NCBI RefSeq assembly: GCF_003576645.1
Contig: NC_044917.1
Location: forward strand, 10,900,958 to 10,964,957
Reading direction: 5' to 3'
DNA from: Ipomoea triloba
Lineage: Eukaryota > Streptophyta > Magnoliopsida > Solanales > Convolvulaceae
DNA length: 64,000 bases
The position numbers and the translations under genes are program-made. Below, piece after piece: positions 1-10,600 of this stretch. Under the pieces are notes generated by a model. That model saw only the letters and a list, made by a program, of their open reading frames with translations, had not been told where the DNA came from and did not search any database. The stretch's first letter is position 1, and every line of letters begins with the position of its first letter.

Positions 1-3
1 TAG

Positions 4-2029
4 GTCACAGAAAAGCATTTCAAAGATCTTGCATTTGTTCGTGTCACTGATGATGAAACTCTGTGTCCACAGCAATTGGTTGTTTATATAGATTCCGAAG
101 ATGACAGGGATTTGCTTATGGTATGACCCAATCTTGATCCTATATGTTGAATCGAGATGCTTTATGCTATCAACAGTTTCTGTATGACTAATCTTTAGAA
201 AAATATGTGTGTCAGTGTGCTGTGCGTGTATATATGTACATAGACATGTATGTGTATACATATATACATATGTATAGCTGTATAAGTATGGCGGAGTTAA
301 AGGTTCACCCCTTGACGACTTGACCATTAGGCCACAGTTTCAAAGCTTTGAAACAAACTTTTTTCTTATGAATTATGATGTGGGAGCTCTGTGTACTAGT
401 TTGACTTTTTTTTTTTTACACTGACAATAAGAGCTAAAGTTATTTTTTTTGTGATGATTTTTACTTCAAATCATTCTCATCTTCACCATGGTTTTTATTT
501 CTTCAAACTGTTGAAATATTAATTATTTTATAATATCAAGTCACCTTGAACCCTAGAATTTTTCTCAAGTATGAAGAAGCTAAAAATGGTCATGCAGAGA
601 AATTATATCTTTGTCTGGTGAGTTTCTTGAGCATTATCTAATCAAATCTATTTGTATCTTGATATTTTGTAGAAGGAAGTAAAGGACTGCATTCTTAAAG
701 AAGGACAAAGGAAAGTAAAAGCTGCTGTGGGGTTTCGAAATGTTATTGATCTCCTTTCCTCTGAGAAGAAACTGGTTGTTGGTCACAACTGCTTTCTTGG
801 TAAAATGATCCTCGAGTTATAAGTACTGCTATTGTTATTATTGTTGGTGTACATTGACCATTATAGCTTTGTTTCTATTATACAGACTTTGCTCATATAC
901 ATAACAAATTCATTGGCCCACTCCCTTGGACTGCTGAAGAATATGCCACGTCTCTCCAAAACTACTTTCCACACATAATTGACACAAAAGTACTCTTGAA
1001 CGCAAATGATTCTTTTCAGTCTCCGATGAAGAAAAGCAGCACTTCATTATCTAAAGCATTTGCTTCTCTTTGTCCTGGAATTGCATCGGGTGTTAAAGGC
1101 TATAGTTTGGCTGATAAATTTCACGTTAAGGTGGAGGTTCAAGTGGATGAGAAGAGGTTTGCTTCCCCAATACATATATTTTACTCGTTCTCTCTGGAAT
1201 TCCTTTCTGCTTGAATGCCCGGTTACCAATAGCAACTCGTATTCTGATTGTTATCTTGTCTTTCCCTATTGATACTAAAAGATATAATGCTTCTTCTGTA
1301 ACTAAACTTCATATTCCCAGGTCCTTGAACTGGAACTCTGGGGCAAAACATGAGGCCGGCTATGATGCATTTATGACAGGATGCGTATTTGCTCAAGCAT
1401 GCAGTCATCTGGGAGTTGATTTCAAGACGAATTCACCCCCACTTGGCCTAGCTGACGAAAAGAAACTTCAAAATTACATGAATCTTCTCTATCTTAGTTG
1501 GGTTAGCGGAGACATCATTGATCTGAGAACTGGAAAGCGGAATACAGACAGTTCGGCCTCTAGCAATCTCAAAAGTCAGTCCGGGGAAATTCTGTTTAAA
1601 AACATTGTTCTGTTGTGGGGCTTACCATCTAATCTAAAACCATCTGACATTAGAGATTGCATATCAAGAGTTTTTGGTCACAATTCAGCTCCTTCCATCT
1701 ACTTCATAGATAAAACTTCTGCCTTTGTTCAGTTCAGCAAAACAGAAATGGCTACCGCATTCCTTGACACGATCGAAACTTTAGGGAGGAGCAATGATCC
1801 AATATCAGTTTTGCATCCTCTCTCGAGACTTCTCGAGGGTGGTTGCACACATGCTGCAAACTATGAAGTATACAGACAAATTTGCAGTTCATCCCTTTCG
1901 AAAGTCTTATTTGCAGATCAGGCCGAAGCCATACGAACCAAAGGAGTATGTGAAGTTTCAAAGGCTAATAGAGAAGAGGAAATGATAGAAGATGAAAAAC
2001 ACACAACTTTTGCCCAGAGCTGTATATAA
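4..2029 (+). CDS. PARN-like poly(A)-specific ribonuclease, 3' part (5' end outside window)
   Basis: This gene encodes a DEDD-family 3'-5' exoribonuclease that removes poly(A) tails. The visible exons are about 4-120, 673-799, 886-1156 and 1321-2029. All borders are GT-AG and the reading frame runs through without a break. Recognisable motifs are GHNCFLD (exon 2 into exon 3), which carries the second catalytic Asp, followed by a PARN-type stretch FIGPLPW, and HEAGYDAFMTG near 1350, which carries the catalytic His and last Asp of the DEDDh set. The first Asp and Glu lie upstream of the window. The C-terminal region after about 1600 looks like a degenerate RNA-binding fold (ILFKNIVLLWGLP). Plants have two PARN-type genes (AHG2 and a PARN-like paralogue), and I cannot say which this is. 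The gene is convergent with the phytocyanin gene downstream. Family assignment is strong. The exact first splice site is less sure. Confidence 0.9.
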
Positions 2030-2398
2030 TCCCTAATCCCTCCTTTGTTTTTTAATAGAATTTTTTGTTTTCATTCTAAGATATGTTATACTTGATTTGA
2101 AACTCTGTACAATGTAAAAGGTTGGAGAACAACAAGATTTGGTACCTAAATCATGTTCTTTGTTCTGTCATTCTTGGCTTCTCAAAGCTAGAATCAATCC
2201 CACAATTGCATAAGAAACTGAAATTTATTATCATCAATAAAACAAAGCACCAACACAAAGATTCATTGTTCAATATGAAATGCCCTAGAAAGAAAAACTA
2301 CCCAGAAAGAATTGAATGAACTATGAAGCCAAAGTGCCACATAAAAATGTCTGAAACAAACTAAAGAACAACACCAACCAAACAAAACTGAACCTACA
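2030..2398. other. Convergent 3' flanks of the PARN-like and phytocyanin genes
   Basis: This AT-rich spacer lies between two stop codons that face each other. It must contain both 3' UTRs. An AATAAA-like signal (aataaaac near 2236) is present. I see no further gene. Confidence 0.5.
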
Positions 2399-3115
2399 CT
2401 ACATGAGCAAATAGAGAAACACCAGAACTCCTCCCAGGGCAGTAATGAAGTAAGAAGCAACAGAGAGCTTGGAAGTAGAATTGTGCCCCGGGGGCGGTCC
2501 TAAGTTGTGGGGGTCCCATTCATCGCCACCCCGGGCTGCTGCAGGGCCTGGGGAGGGTGCAGGCCCTGCAGCAGACACAGCCTCAGACGGGTGCAGCACA
2601 CGGACAATCAGTTTCTGGCCAGCATTGCAGTGGCCTCGCCTCCCGCTAATGAAGAAAAACAAACCAGAGCGCCTGAACTCGAAAACTGTCTCCCCATCAT
2701 CAAATTTCACAACTGGATTTGAAACATCACAGTTTGTATAATCAGCATAGCTCACTTCCAGCACAGAGTCATCTTGGTACTTGAAATCTTGACCCAAAAA
2801 AAAAAAAAAACACAAAACAAAACAAAACAAAAAAAAAACATCAGCAACATTAAACATAGTATTTTGTCTTATGTCAAATGTCTTAGCTTAGATATATAGA
2901 AACTGACAAAGGGTATCTCCAATTCGAAACCGGTTTTGAATTGCCCATTCGTTGTAAGTCTCGGACTCGTTCCCAGTAGGTTTTGCCCAACCATTTTCGC
3001 CGCCAACCTCAAACTGGAAGGAAGAAACCGGGACAGCAGCCATGGAAGTCAGGAGAAGGGTGGTGAAGAGAGCTTTCTCAATTAGTGTGGGGAAACCTGA
3101 TGCGAGAAAAGCCAT
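2399..3115 (-). CDS. Early nodulin-like protein (phytocyanin domain, GPI-anchored)
   Basis: Two exons, 3115-2908 and 2787-2399, are joined across a 120-bp intron and give 198 residues. I chose the ATG at 3115 because a TATA box lies only about 85 bp upstream, so an in-frame ATG at 3241 would lie outside the transcript. The layout is a signal peptide (about 1-32), a phytocyanin domain (FQFEVGGENGWA through GHCNAGQKLIVRVL), a short Pro/Ala/Ser-rich arabinogalactan-like linker (PAPSPGPAA) and a hydrophobic C-terminus typical of a GPI-anchor signal. The position that holds a Cys ligand in blue copper proteins reads FFFISGRRGHC, and the first His ligand is also absent. As in other ENODLs, type-1 copper binding is therefore unlikely. 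The protein is probably at the plasma membrane or cell wall. The intron joint restores the family motif GDTLYFKY, which supports the model. Confidence 0.9.
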
Positions 3116-3196
3116 TTTTTTCTCTTCTGGGTTGTGAAGATCTTTGGAGTGTGAAGAGCAATGTAATGTAGTAAAGGAATGAGAGATATGAGGTGA

Positions 3197-3207
3197 GTTT
3201 ATATAGA
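3197..3207 (-). promoter_or_regulatory. TATA box of the phytocyanin gene
   Basis: On the minus strand this reads TCTATATAAAC, about 82 bp before the chosen ATG at 3115. This is a normal distance for a plant core promoter with a short 5' UTR. Confidence 0.6.
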
Positions 3208-3380
3208 TGGAGAAAAGAGGGAAGTGGAAAGCGTATTCCATGGCAGTTATGTTAGTTATTTTGCAGAAGGTGGGGAGAATGGGGGGAGTGGGATCAGTCA
3301 GTTATTTAACCTTTTTGACTCTGTCAATTTGTCCTGAAAGTCAAACTTCAAAGGCACTAGTCAACTTGCTTCTCGAGTAG

Positions 3381-3383
<3 letters not shown>

Positions 3384-3422
<39 letters not shown>
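3384..3422. repeat. (TTA)n microsatellite
   Basis: About 13 uninterrupted TTA units lie in the promoter-side spacer of the phytocyanin gene. The open frame across it is only low-complexity poly-Leu and is not a gene. Confidence 0.95.
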
Positions 3423-3423
<1 letters not shown>

Positions 3424-3961
3424 GTGGAATATATAGTCTATATAGATATTTTATTTCTATATTTAATGCTAATTTGATGATAACACATCTTTATATTAAT
3501 AATATTTACCATCTTCTATTAAATTGGCTATGTGCACACATATATCTTCATCTCCTTATTTGCTCTCTTGATGAGGTCTACATGCTTTCTTGATTAACTA
3601 AGAAAATCTTTAGTACCCTTAGTAAATATCTCTATCTGATCTAAGTTATGCTTGGATATAATATGAACGATTTTATTCACAAGACTCGAATTTAAAATTT
3701 TTCTTAAAAAAATTAATTTTCTCAAATTAGTGGTGTATCTATATTGTATTGTGCATGCACACTATTAGATTATAAAATTGACACCCATTTATGAGTAGTT
3801 TTTTTGCACACACATATTCAACTCTATCGTATTTTGGTAAAAAAAATTCCATACTTTTCTTTAAAGATTGCTAAATAATGGTTTCTTTGTCAAGTCCTCT
3901 CTATTGTTTTGTTAGAATCTCATACTTTTTTTCCCGAGGTGATAAAATAATGACTTCTTCA

Positions 3962-4117
3962 GGACTAGCTCAAGTGGTCGACCACCTAACTTAAAGTCAG
4001 CACTCTAAAAACATGGTGGGATTGTGGAGATGGAACCCTTGTGCACAACTCAACGACAAGGTTCTGGGATTTATGATTAGACTGGTTTAAGCTCGGAGTC
4101 TGATGTATCCAAAAAAA
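3962..4117 (+). mobile_element. tRNA-derived SINE with target-site duplication
   Basis: The 5' end (gactagctcaagtggtcgac) resembles a tRNA A box. A degenerate B box (gagatggaaccc) follows about 75 bp later, and the element ends in nine A residues. Flanking direct repeats of 13 bp lie at 3949-3961 and 4118-4130 and differ at 2 positions, as expected for an old retroposition. The spacer around it (3424-3948 and 4131-4356) is AT-rich with no gene visible. Its right part should hold the 3' UTR of the lectin kinase. Confidence 0.75.
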
Positions 4118-4356
4118 AATGGCTCCTTCACCAAAATCTCAATTCCACTTGTGAGAAGGAAGAAAAAAAAAAACATGGTTGGCATATGCTTCTTCTCCAT
4201 TGTACATTTTGACATAGACACATCAACCCATGCAGGTTTAGTTGAAACCAAAGGTTACCAAAGAGGGTGACAAACAAGAATTTGAACTCAACACAAACTA
4301 AATTGCCTTAGGAATAGTGATGAAAACAATAGAAATGAGCAAAACCAAGAAGAACA

Positions 4357-6336
4357 TTAAACAGCTACATCTCTTTCCTCTTCAATCGAATCTGACCTCA
4401 AATTGATTTCCAGGAATCCACTCTTTTCATCATCTGACAAGATCTCATTAGTCCTAAGAAGCAGAGTGTTAGAGAAAGTGAGAGTAGGCTTTATCCTGGG
4501 AACCACCATAGTCTCAACCTCATTCATTAGTGTCTGCAACACTCTTTTCATGGAAGGCCTTTCAGTGCTGTCAGGGTTAGCACAGCTAAGTCCCACAAGC
4601 AAAACTTTCCTCATCTCATCTTCACTGAATTCCCCATTCAATCTCCTATCTGCTGCTTCAATTATCCTCCCTTCATAGTGAAGCCTCCACACCCAATCCA
4701 CCAAACCCTCCATTTTCTTGCCCTTACCAGGCCTCCTCCCACAAGCCACTTCTAGGGCCACGACCCCGTAGCTGTAAACATCGCTCTCCTCAGTTGCTTG
4801 CCCGTACAGAACATACTCGGGAGCCACGTACCCCATTGTTCCCGTGGGGTTCTTGTCGTGATCCATCAGCCACGACAGCCCAAAATCCCCGAGCCTCGGG
4901 GTATAGCTCGAGTCCAGCATCACATTGCTGGGCTTCAAGTCACTGTGAATCACCTGTTGATTGGATTCTTGCTCTTGGTGTAAGTATGTGAGGACTGAGG
5001 CTAACCCCACTGCAATGTTGTACCTGTGAGGCCATTTCAGAGACGTTTCCTCCCCGGTTTCTCGGTATAGAGCCTTGTCGAGACTCCCATTGGGCATATA
5101 GTCATACACAACAAGGAATTCCCCTTTCTCAGCACACCATCCTTGGAGCCTGAGGAGATTTCTGTGGCTCAACCTAGCTATAGTGGACAATTCAGCTACA
5201 AATTCGGCCCGGGAGTGTTTCAATCTTTTCACTGCTGCTATGTTATCTGAACCCCTAAAACAGGCCTTGTAGACAGTGCCCAAAGCTCCCTGGCCAATTA
5301 TGTTCTTGGAGCTGAACCCTCTAGTGGCTGATCTTAGCTCCTTGTAACTGAATTGTCTGCAGGACTCTGCCACAGCCTCTGCTGCATCATCCACGGTATT
5401 CGCGACCTCTTGCTTCGTTTTCTTCATCGAACTCCACCAAAACACCAGCAGAACAGCGCACACGAACGCTGCGCCACAAATTCCAAGAACCAATATTAAA
5501 AAAACCTGGAATTGCTGTCTCCCTGGAACAGGGGAATCAGAGTCCAGATTGTGGGAATGAATTGTTGGTGCCGGAGCAGTGATTCCAGAAATTTGGAAAC
5601 TCCAATTGTGGATGAAATGCTGCTCGGTGCTCCTCTCAGCCGAGGCCGAAAAGCCAAGAAACATGGAATCATTGAGGTAACCAGAGAGGTCTATTTCCAC
5701 CTCCATTACAGGGGTTTGAGGCTTGAGAGTGGAGTAACTCAAGAAAACCTCAATTTTCTCCGGGCTATAGTAATCAATCCAAGCAGTGGTTGAAAATCCA
5801 CTCTTGAGATTAATCCCACCCGGCATTGCACTTCCGGTCTTGACAGACACAATTGTGTCTATATCCAACCCCACGTGATTCTCATCAGGATCATCAAATT
5901 GCAAATCTTGCTCCGTATCAAACTCAACCGCCACAAATCTGTTCTTGGTGATCTGGGTCGAGTCCATGAGCCCCAAGAACCCTCCGGGGCTCCCCAAAGT
6001 GTGATTTTCAGGGGAGAGGAAGAAGGAGAATCCGCCCCCAGATGACCACGCATTCACGCTCTCAATCCGAAAGGTGAATCTTGTGGAGAAAGAAGCGGCG
6101 TGTTTGTCAAAGAAACGGATTGGGTTTTTGTACAAGGCGGAGCCGGAGCTTGAAGATGGGGCTCGTGACCTTCTGGTGAGGCTTAGAACGCCGTCTTTGA
6201 CGTGTGAGTCTCCGAGAAGAGTGAGGTTTGTGGGATTGAAAGATGGGAAATCGAAGGTGAAGTTCTGAGAGACAGTGGGGTTGAAGAGAAGCAAGAAAAG
6301 AGAATAAAGAAAGAGGTTTCTTGAACGCATTTCCAT
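4357..6336 (-). CDS. L-type lectin receptor-like kinase (LecRK-S.7/VIII-like), non-RD type
   Basis: This single-exon gene encodes 659 residues. It has a signal peptide (about 1-23), a legume-lectin ectodomain (about 24-252), a transmembrane helix (about 277-301) and a cytoplasmic kinase (about 340-615). The kinase keeps a glycine loop (GQGALG, 348-353), the ATP Lys (K370), the catalytic Asp (D466), DFG (484-486) and APE (505-507). Two features are odd. The catalytic loop reads HSD at 464-466, where LecRKs normally have HRD. The activation segment is also short: DHDKNP runs straight into TGTMGY, without the Ser/Thr-rich stretch (VSTLTA-like) known from LecRK VIII/S.7 relatives. No stop or frameshift is seen, so the gene looks intact. 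The C-terminal tail (IKPTLTF, SDDEKS) and the position next to the WYRD-like gene point to a LecRK-S.7 orthologue, but this is inference. Its ligand is unknown. Confidence 0.92.
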   Translation of the reverse strand: MEMRSRNLFLYSLFLLLFNPTVSQNFTFDFPSFNPTNLTLLGDSHVKDGVLSLTRRSRAPSSSSGSALYKNPIRFFDKHAASFSTRFTFRIESVNAWSSGGGFSFFLSPENHTLGSPGGFLGLMDSTQITKNRFVAVEFDTEQDLQFDDPDENHVGLDIDTIVSVKTGSAMPGGINLKSGFSTTAWIDYYSPEKIEVFLSYSTLKPQTPVMEVEIDLSGYLNDSMFLGFSASAERSTEQHFIHNWSFQISGITAPAPTIHSHNLDSDSPVPGRQQFQVFLILVLGICGAAFVCAVLLVFWWSSMKKTKQEVANTVDDAAEAVAESCRQFSYKELRSATRGFSSKNIIGQGALGTVYKACFRGSDNIAAVKRLKHSRAEFVAELSTIARLSHRNLLRLQGWCAEKGEFLVVYDYMPNGSLDKALYRETGEETSLKWPHRYNIAVGLASVLTYLHQEQESNQQVIHSDLKPSNVMLDSSYTPRLGDFGLSWLMDHDKNPTGTMGYVAPEYVLYGQATEESDVYSYGVVALEVACGRRPGKGKKMEGLVDWVWRLHYEGRIIEAADRRLNGEFSEDEMRKVLLVGLSCANPDSTERPSMKRVLQTLMNEVETMVVPRIKPTLTFSNTLLLRTNEILSDDEKSGFLEINLRSDSIEEERDVAV

Positions 6337-6614
6337 GGCGATGATTGAAACGAGTTTTGGTTTTCCAGAAGCATGGCAGTGACCATTTGGAAAATGGAGG
6401 TGTAAGGTATATGGGCGCGTAATTCAAATAAGAAAATAGGAAATGGAAAAACAAAAATTAATTTTTTTTTTTAAATAAAAAAGAAGAGAAAAATCCAACA
6501 AAATGAATAATAATAGTAATAATAATAATAGACAAATCATGTTGTTTGGTTTTACATTCATGACGTAGTCAGACAGCAAGCCAACATTACCGTAACGTAG
6601 GCAACCATCGACTT

Positions 6615-6780
6615 GCCTATTAGTTGGTTTTACGGTTGTGTTAGCTAACCTTCTAGCTGCCTCGTGACCGTGTTAGCTAGTCGTCTAGCTGCCTCGTGAC
6701 CGTAAAACTGATTTGCCTATCAGTTGATTTTACGGTAATGTTGGCTAGCCGTCTAGCTGCCTCGTGGCCGTAAAACCAAC
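6615..6780. repeat. Inverted-repeat element with internal duplications
   Basis: The terminal arms gttggttttacgg (near 6623) and ccgtaaaaccaac (near 6768) are inverse copies. Between them the segment agctgcctcgtg.ccgt occurs three times. This suggests a small foldback or MITE-like element. I could not define a target-site duplication. Confidence 0.5.
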
Positions 6781-6781
6781 A

Positions 6782-6911
6782 CATGCTGATATTGGCAACA
6801 CTTAGAACATCTATTATATGGTTGCATGCTGATATTGACAACACTTAGAACATCTATTATATGGTTGCATGCTGATATTGGCAACACTTAGAGCATCTAC
6901 TATATGGTTGG
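6782..6911. repeat. Three tandem copies of a 43-bp unit
   Basis: Units beginning catgctgatattg start at 6782, 6825 and 6868, an exact 43-bp spacing, with only a few substitutions. The rest of the spacer to 7628 is AT-rich and shows no gene. It should contain the 3' UTR of the INCENP-like gene. Confidence 0.9.
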
Positions 6912-7628
6912 CATCGCTCAATATTACTCTGTATATATTAAACAAAACAAAAAGAAACACAAACCTTCAACTATCAAAATATTTACTTCGTAGGATTTGT
7001 CTTTTCAAGTGTCAAGTGGAATAGGAAGAATTGAGTTAGAAGTAATTTTTGCAATAAAGTTCAAGTCTTATAACTATAATACTATTAACTTTTAGTCTCA
7101 ATCTTGATTTGTTATTAGTAAAAGCAAAACAATCAAATTACACGTTGGAGAATCATTAGAGAGTACATTTTGACACAATTGTTAAATTCCTTTCCATGGT
7201 CATTCTTATTACAGTGTTATGGCATCTAAAATCTTATTGGTAATCTTACAACAGTAGCTAGATGTTACACGAGAATGATTATACATGTATTTGTTCCGCA
7301 AAAGAGCAGTTCTTATGATTCCCTCATTTGACTTCCAATTAATAACTGAAACAAGTGACTACCAGATTGGCATTCATGATAAAACATCACTAGAACATTA
7401 AAATTACTAGGGCAATTTTGTTGCATCCCTCAGTATTGATGTTCTCAGATGCTTCAATTCAGGGAGGTGGGTGGACTACCCAAAACTTCATCTGACACTG
7501 TGTAAAGTGTAAACCATATGCACATAATCATTGTAATCTCATGACCACATGATTGGCAAAAGCCTTGTCTAGGTGTAGAACTTGGAAGATACCACTCAAA
7601 ATTTTCTGAAAATTTCCAACAAATCCAC

Positions 7629-10600
7629 TCACAGAGCCGTTTGTTTCTGTTGTACCCGCCGAGGGAGGAGAACTGCATACAAAGTAGAGATTGTTACACT
7701 AGGACAGAACTAATCGGTGAACATTAGAACTGATTCAGCATCAAAGTGAAACAAAATAATTTTCATGTTTCTTTTTAATGGTGCTATTATGTTTTTTTTT
7801 CCTCATTTATTACCATGCTTAATTTATGTTGGTTTTTAAGATATCAACGCAGTACATAGGTATGTTTGACTTACAAGGAGTTTACTTGGGAACTTTAGTT
7901 ATGTTTTCAATTATTAGGTTCAGAAGAAGTGATGCTTAATACAGTTAGAACTGAGTATTGAAATTGTTCTATCATGCAGGGAAGCATACCTTCATCCATA
8001 CTGCAGAAGCTTTCTGGGGAGAAAATGGAGTCGGGATCAATTTCTTGCTGCAAGGGAAGAACCAGAGCGACACAACTTTTGCTGAAAAAAAATAATAATA
8101 ATAACACTTTTTAAAACTTACAGTATCATTGTAGATTAATCCAAAGTCAGATATTCATAGAACACTAGAACATCAGAAGTCATCACAATGCCAGCTTAAT
8201 CACCAAAATTGAAGCAACTAAGATATAATCATATAGCTACCCAAAAAGCATAACCAGGATTCGGGATTGAGCAAGCACTAGCAGCATTCTAGTGGGAAAA
8301 TCTAATTACCTTGCCCACGAGGGAATAAATTTTCGCATGGGTTGATCTTCCTCATCTTCATCATCTTCATCATCTGAACATTTATATGGAGAAATCTCAT
8401 ATGATTTCAATTGAGGTTCCTTGGCAGTGAAGTTCTGATCTTTGCCAGGTTTATCCAAGTTGGAGTGTATCACCTTGGAGAAATAAGTCAAACTTCTCAG
8501 TACCAAGATCTTAACAAATACTCAAATTCATGCATGTATACCAATCACTCAATCAGTCAAACAAAAAGATGGAAAGTTAAAAAATGACTTTGTTTTGTCC
8601 TCTTTTTACCACATCCATTGGACAGGTAATTAGGGGCTTTGAATTTGATAAAGAGAAAATTAATGCACAAGCCTCCTATGTTGCAGGATCTTAGGAGATC
8701 CAGAGGTTAGTTAGAATTTCACCTTTCATGTGATAAAGAAATCTAGCAAAGAATGATCATAAATTGTCTAGACATAGTGTGCATTATGTTCTTTTGATAA
8801 AGACCAAGGATATCATTGGAAGTTCCATGGAAAGAAATACATGGCTATTAACAAGGTTTTATAAGACCTGTATCAACAACTTATGAATGCTGTAACATAC
8901 AAAAGAGTGCTGTGAATAAATTGACAAATAAGTGTAAAATTAATCATACTATGGTACAGTGTCTACCTTTTCATGTTGACTATGATCCGCAGAGGTGTCA
9001 AGGCATTCATGAGAGATTGTGGATACTGGGTTATCACTTTTCAAAATTTCAACTTGTCTGAGTTCACCTACTGGCTTATCAGAGGCCTTACAGTCTCCAA
9101 TCTCTTTTTCCACGTGGCTTATATTCAATTTATCATCATTCTCCTTCATGCTGATTGCTTTTTCATCCTGGAAAAAGCCACAGGAGTGAATTATGTTGAA
9201 ATACAATAGGTTGACAAAATTAGATATAGCAGTGATCTTACAATAGCAGAACACTTCTTTTCTATCTCTAATTTTCTTGCACGCAGTTTTTCCTCCTGGT
9301 CATTTTGTTGCCTCCGTAAATCTTCAATTCGCTTTCTTTTCTTCTCCTTGTCATTTTTCTCTTCTTCAGCCCTAGCCCTTTTCTTTGCTAAGACTTCAGC
9401 ATCCTTTTTCTTTCTTTCCTCTTCTTTTTTTTGCTTGTTTAATTCCAACTGTCTCAAATTCTCTTGCTCCAGTTGTGCTCTCTTAAGCTTCATTGCTTCT
9501 TTCCTCTTCTTCCGTTCAATCTCTTTTTTCTCTTCAAGACGTTTTGCAGCCTCAGCTGCCTCCAGAGCCTTGACCTTTATATCTTTCTTTCCTGCAAAAC
9601 AATAGCTGAGCTGAGAAATTTTTCACAACCCTACAACGTTGTCAAAGCTACAAATAAAGAATTTTGAATTTCCATGTCAGTGGTTCCCTTCATAATTACT
9701 TGAATCCATAAAACAATTGTACTAGGTAGTCTGCTTCCAAAGTAAAAAAGCCTTGAAGATAGTGGACAAGGTAAAGAAAAATTTAAATATACACACTACT
9801 GGCAAATTACTAGAGTTGCCATTATCATGCAATGAAAAACCAAGTTAACAAGATGAAATTGCTCAAATAACCATTTAAACTTTTAAAATTTAACTCAAAA
9901 TTCAAAATAAGCAGATTCCAGATTGAAATGACAAGGCTTATTAGTTACACATATATGAAAATGATAGAAAATCTCTTAAGCTCCTTATTATGCTAGTATA
10001 TGGCATGAAAAATTCAAGAAGCGAAACAATATATCTTCTAGATCAAGTGATATCAAACTAGTTTGGAATCACAGGTAAACGTGTGCAAAATCAGAATTAC
10101 CTGTACACATAGAAGCTGCTTGTTTTTGTTGGACGAGTGGTATAAATGAAGTAACATTTGAAATAATGTTGTTATGTCTGTTATACCCTTTCTCCGAAAG
10201 CTTCTGCTCATTTCTCCTCAAACTAGTAGTAGCTGATGAATTCGGCTTCCTGGACCCATCTATATGTGAGTGCTTCTCTTTTTTCTTTCCGGTTGCAGAA
10301 ATCAATAGTGATCGGTTTTCCTTTCCCACACTAGTATTTCTACAGTGGCTTGGAAGTTTCCTTTTGGCTTTATTACGTGTACCACTGAAGCCAACATCAG
10401 ATTTAGCAGAGTCCATTCTACCACCAGCTTGAACCTTCTCTGCAGCAGAAACTGATGCAGGGGCATTCAAACAAGCTTCAGCAGTTACATCAAAAAGTGG
10501 TTGCCTTTTGGCATGACTATTTCCCACTAAGGAATCAATATCATCTTGGAATTCATCAGCCAATTTATCCACATTCTCATTTTCCTCACTAATAGTGGAG

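Noticed and set aside
2469..2741. Plus-strand frames over the phytocyanin gene
   Set aside because: They are antisense shadows of a gene with clear domain and intron structure on the minus strand.
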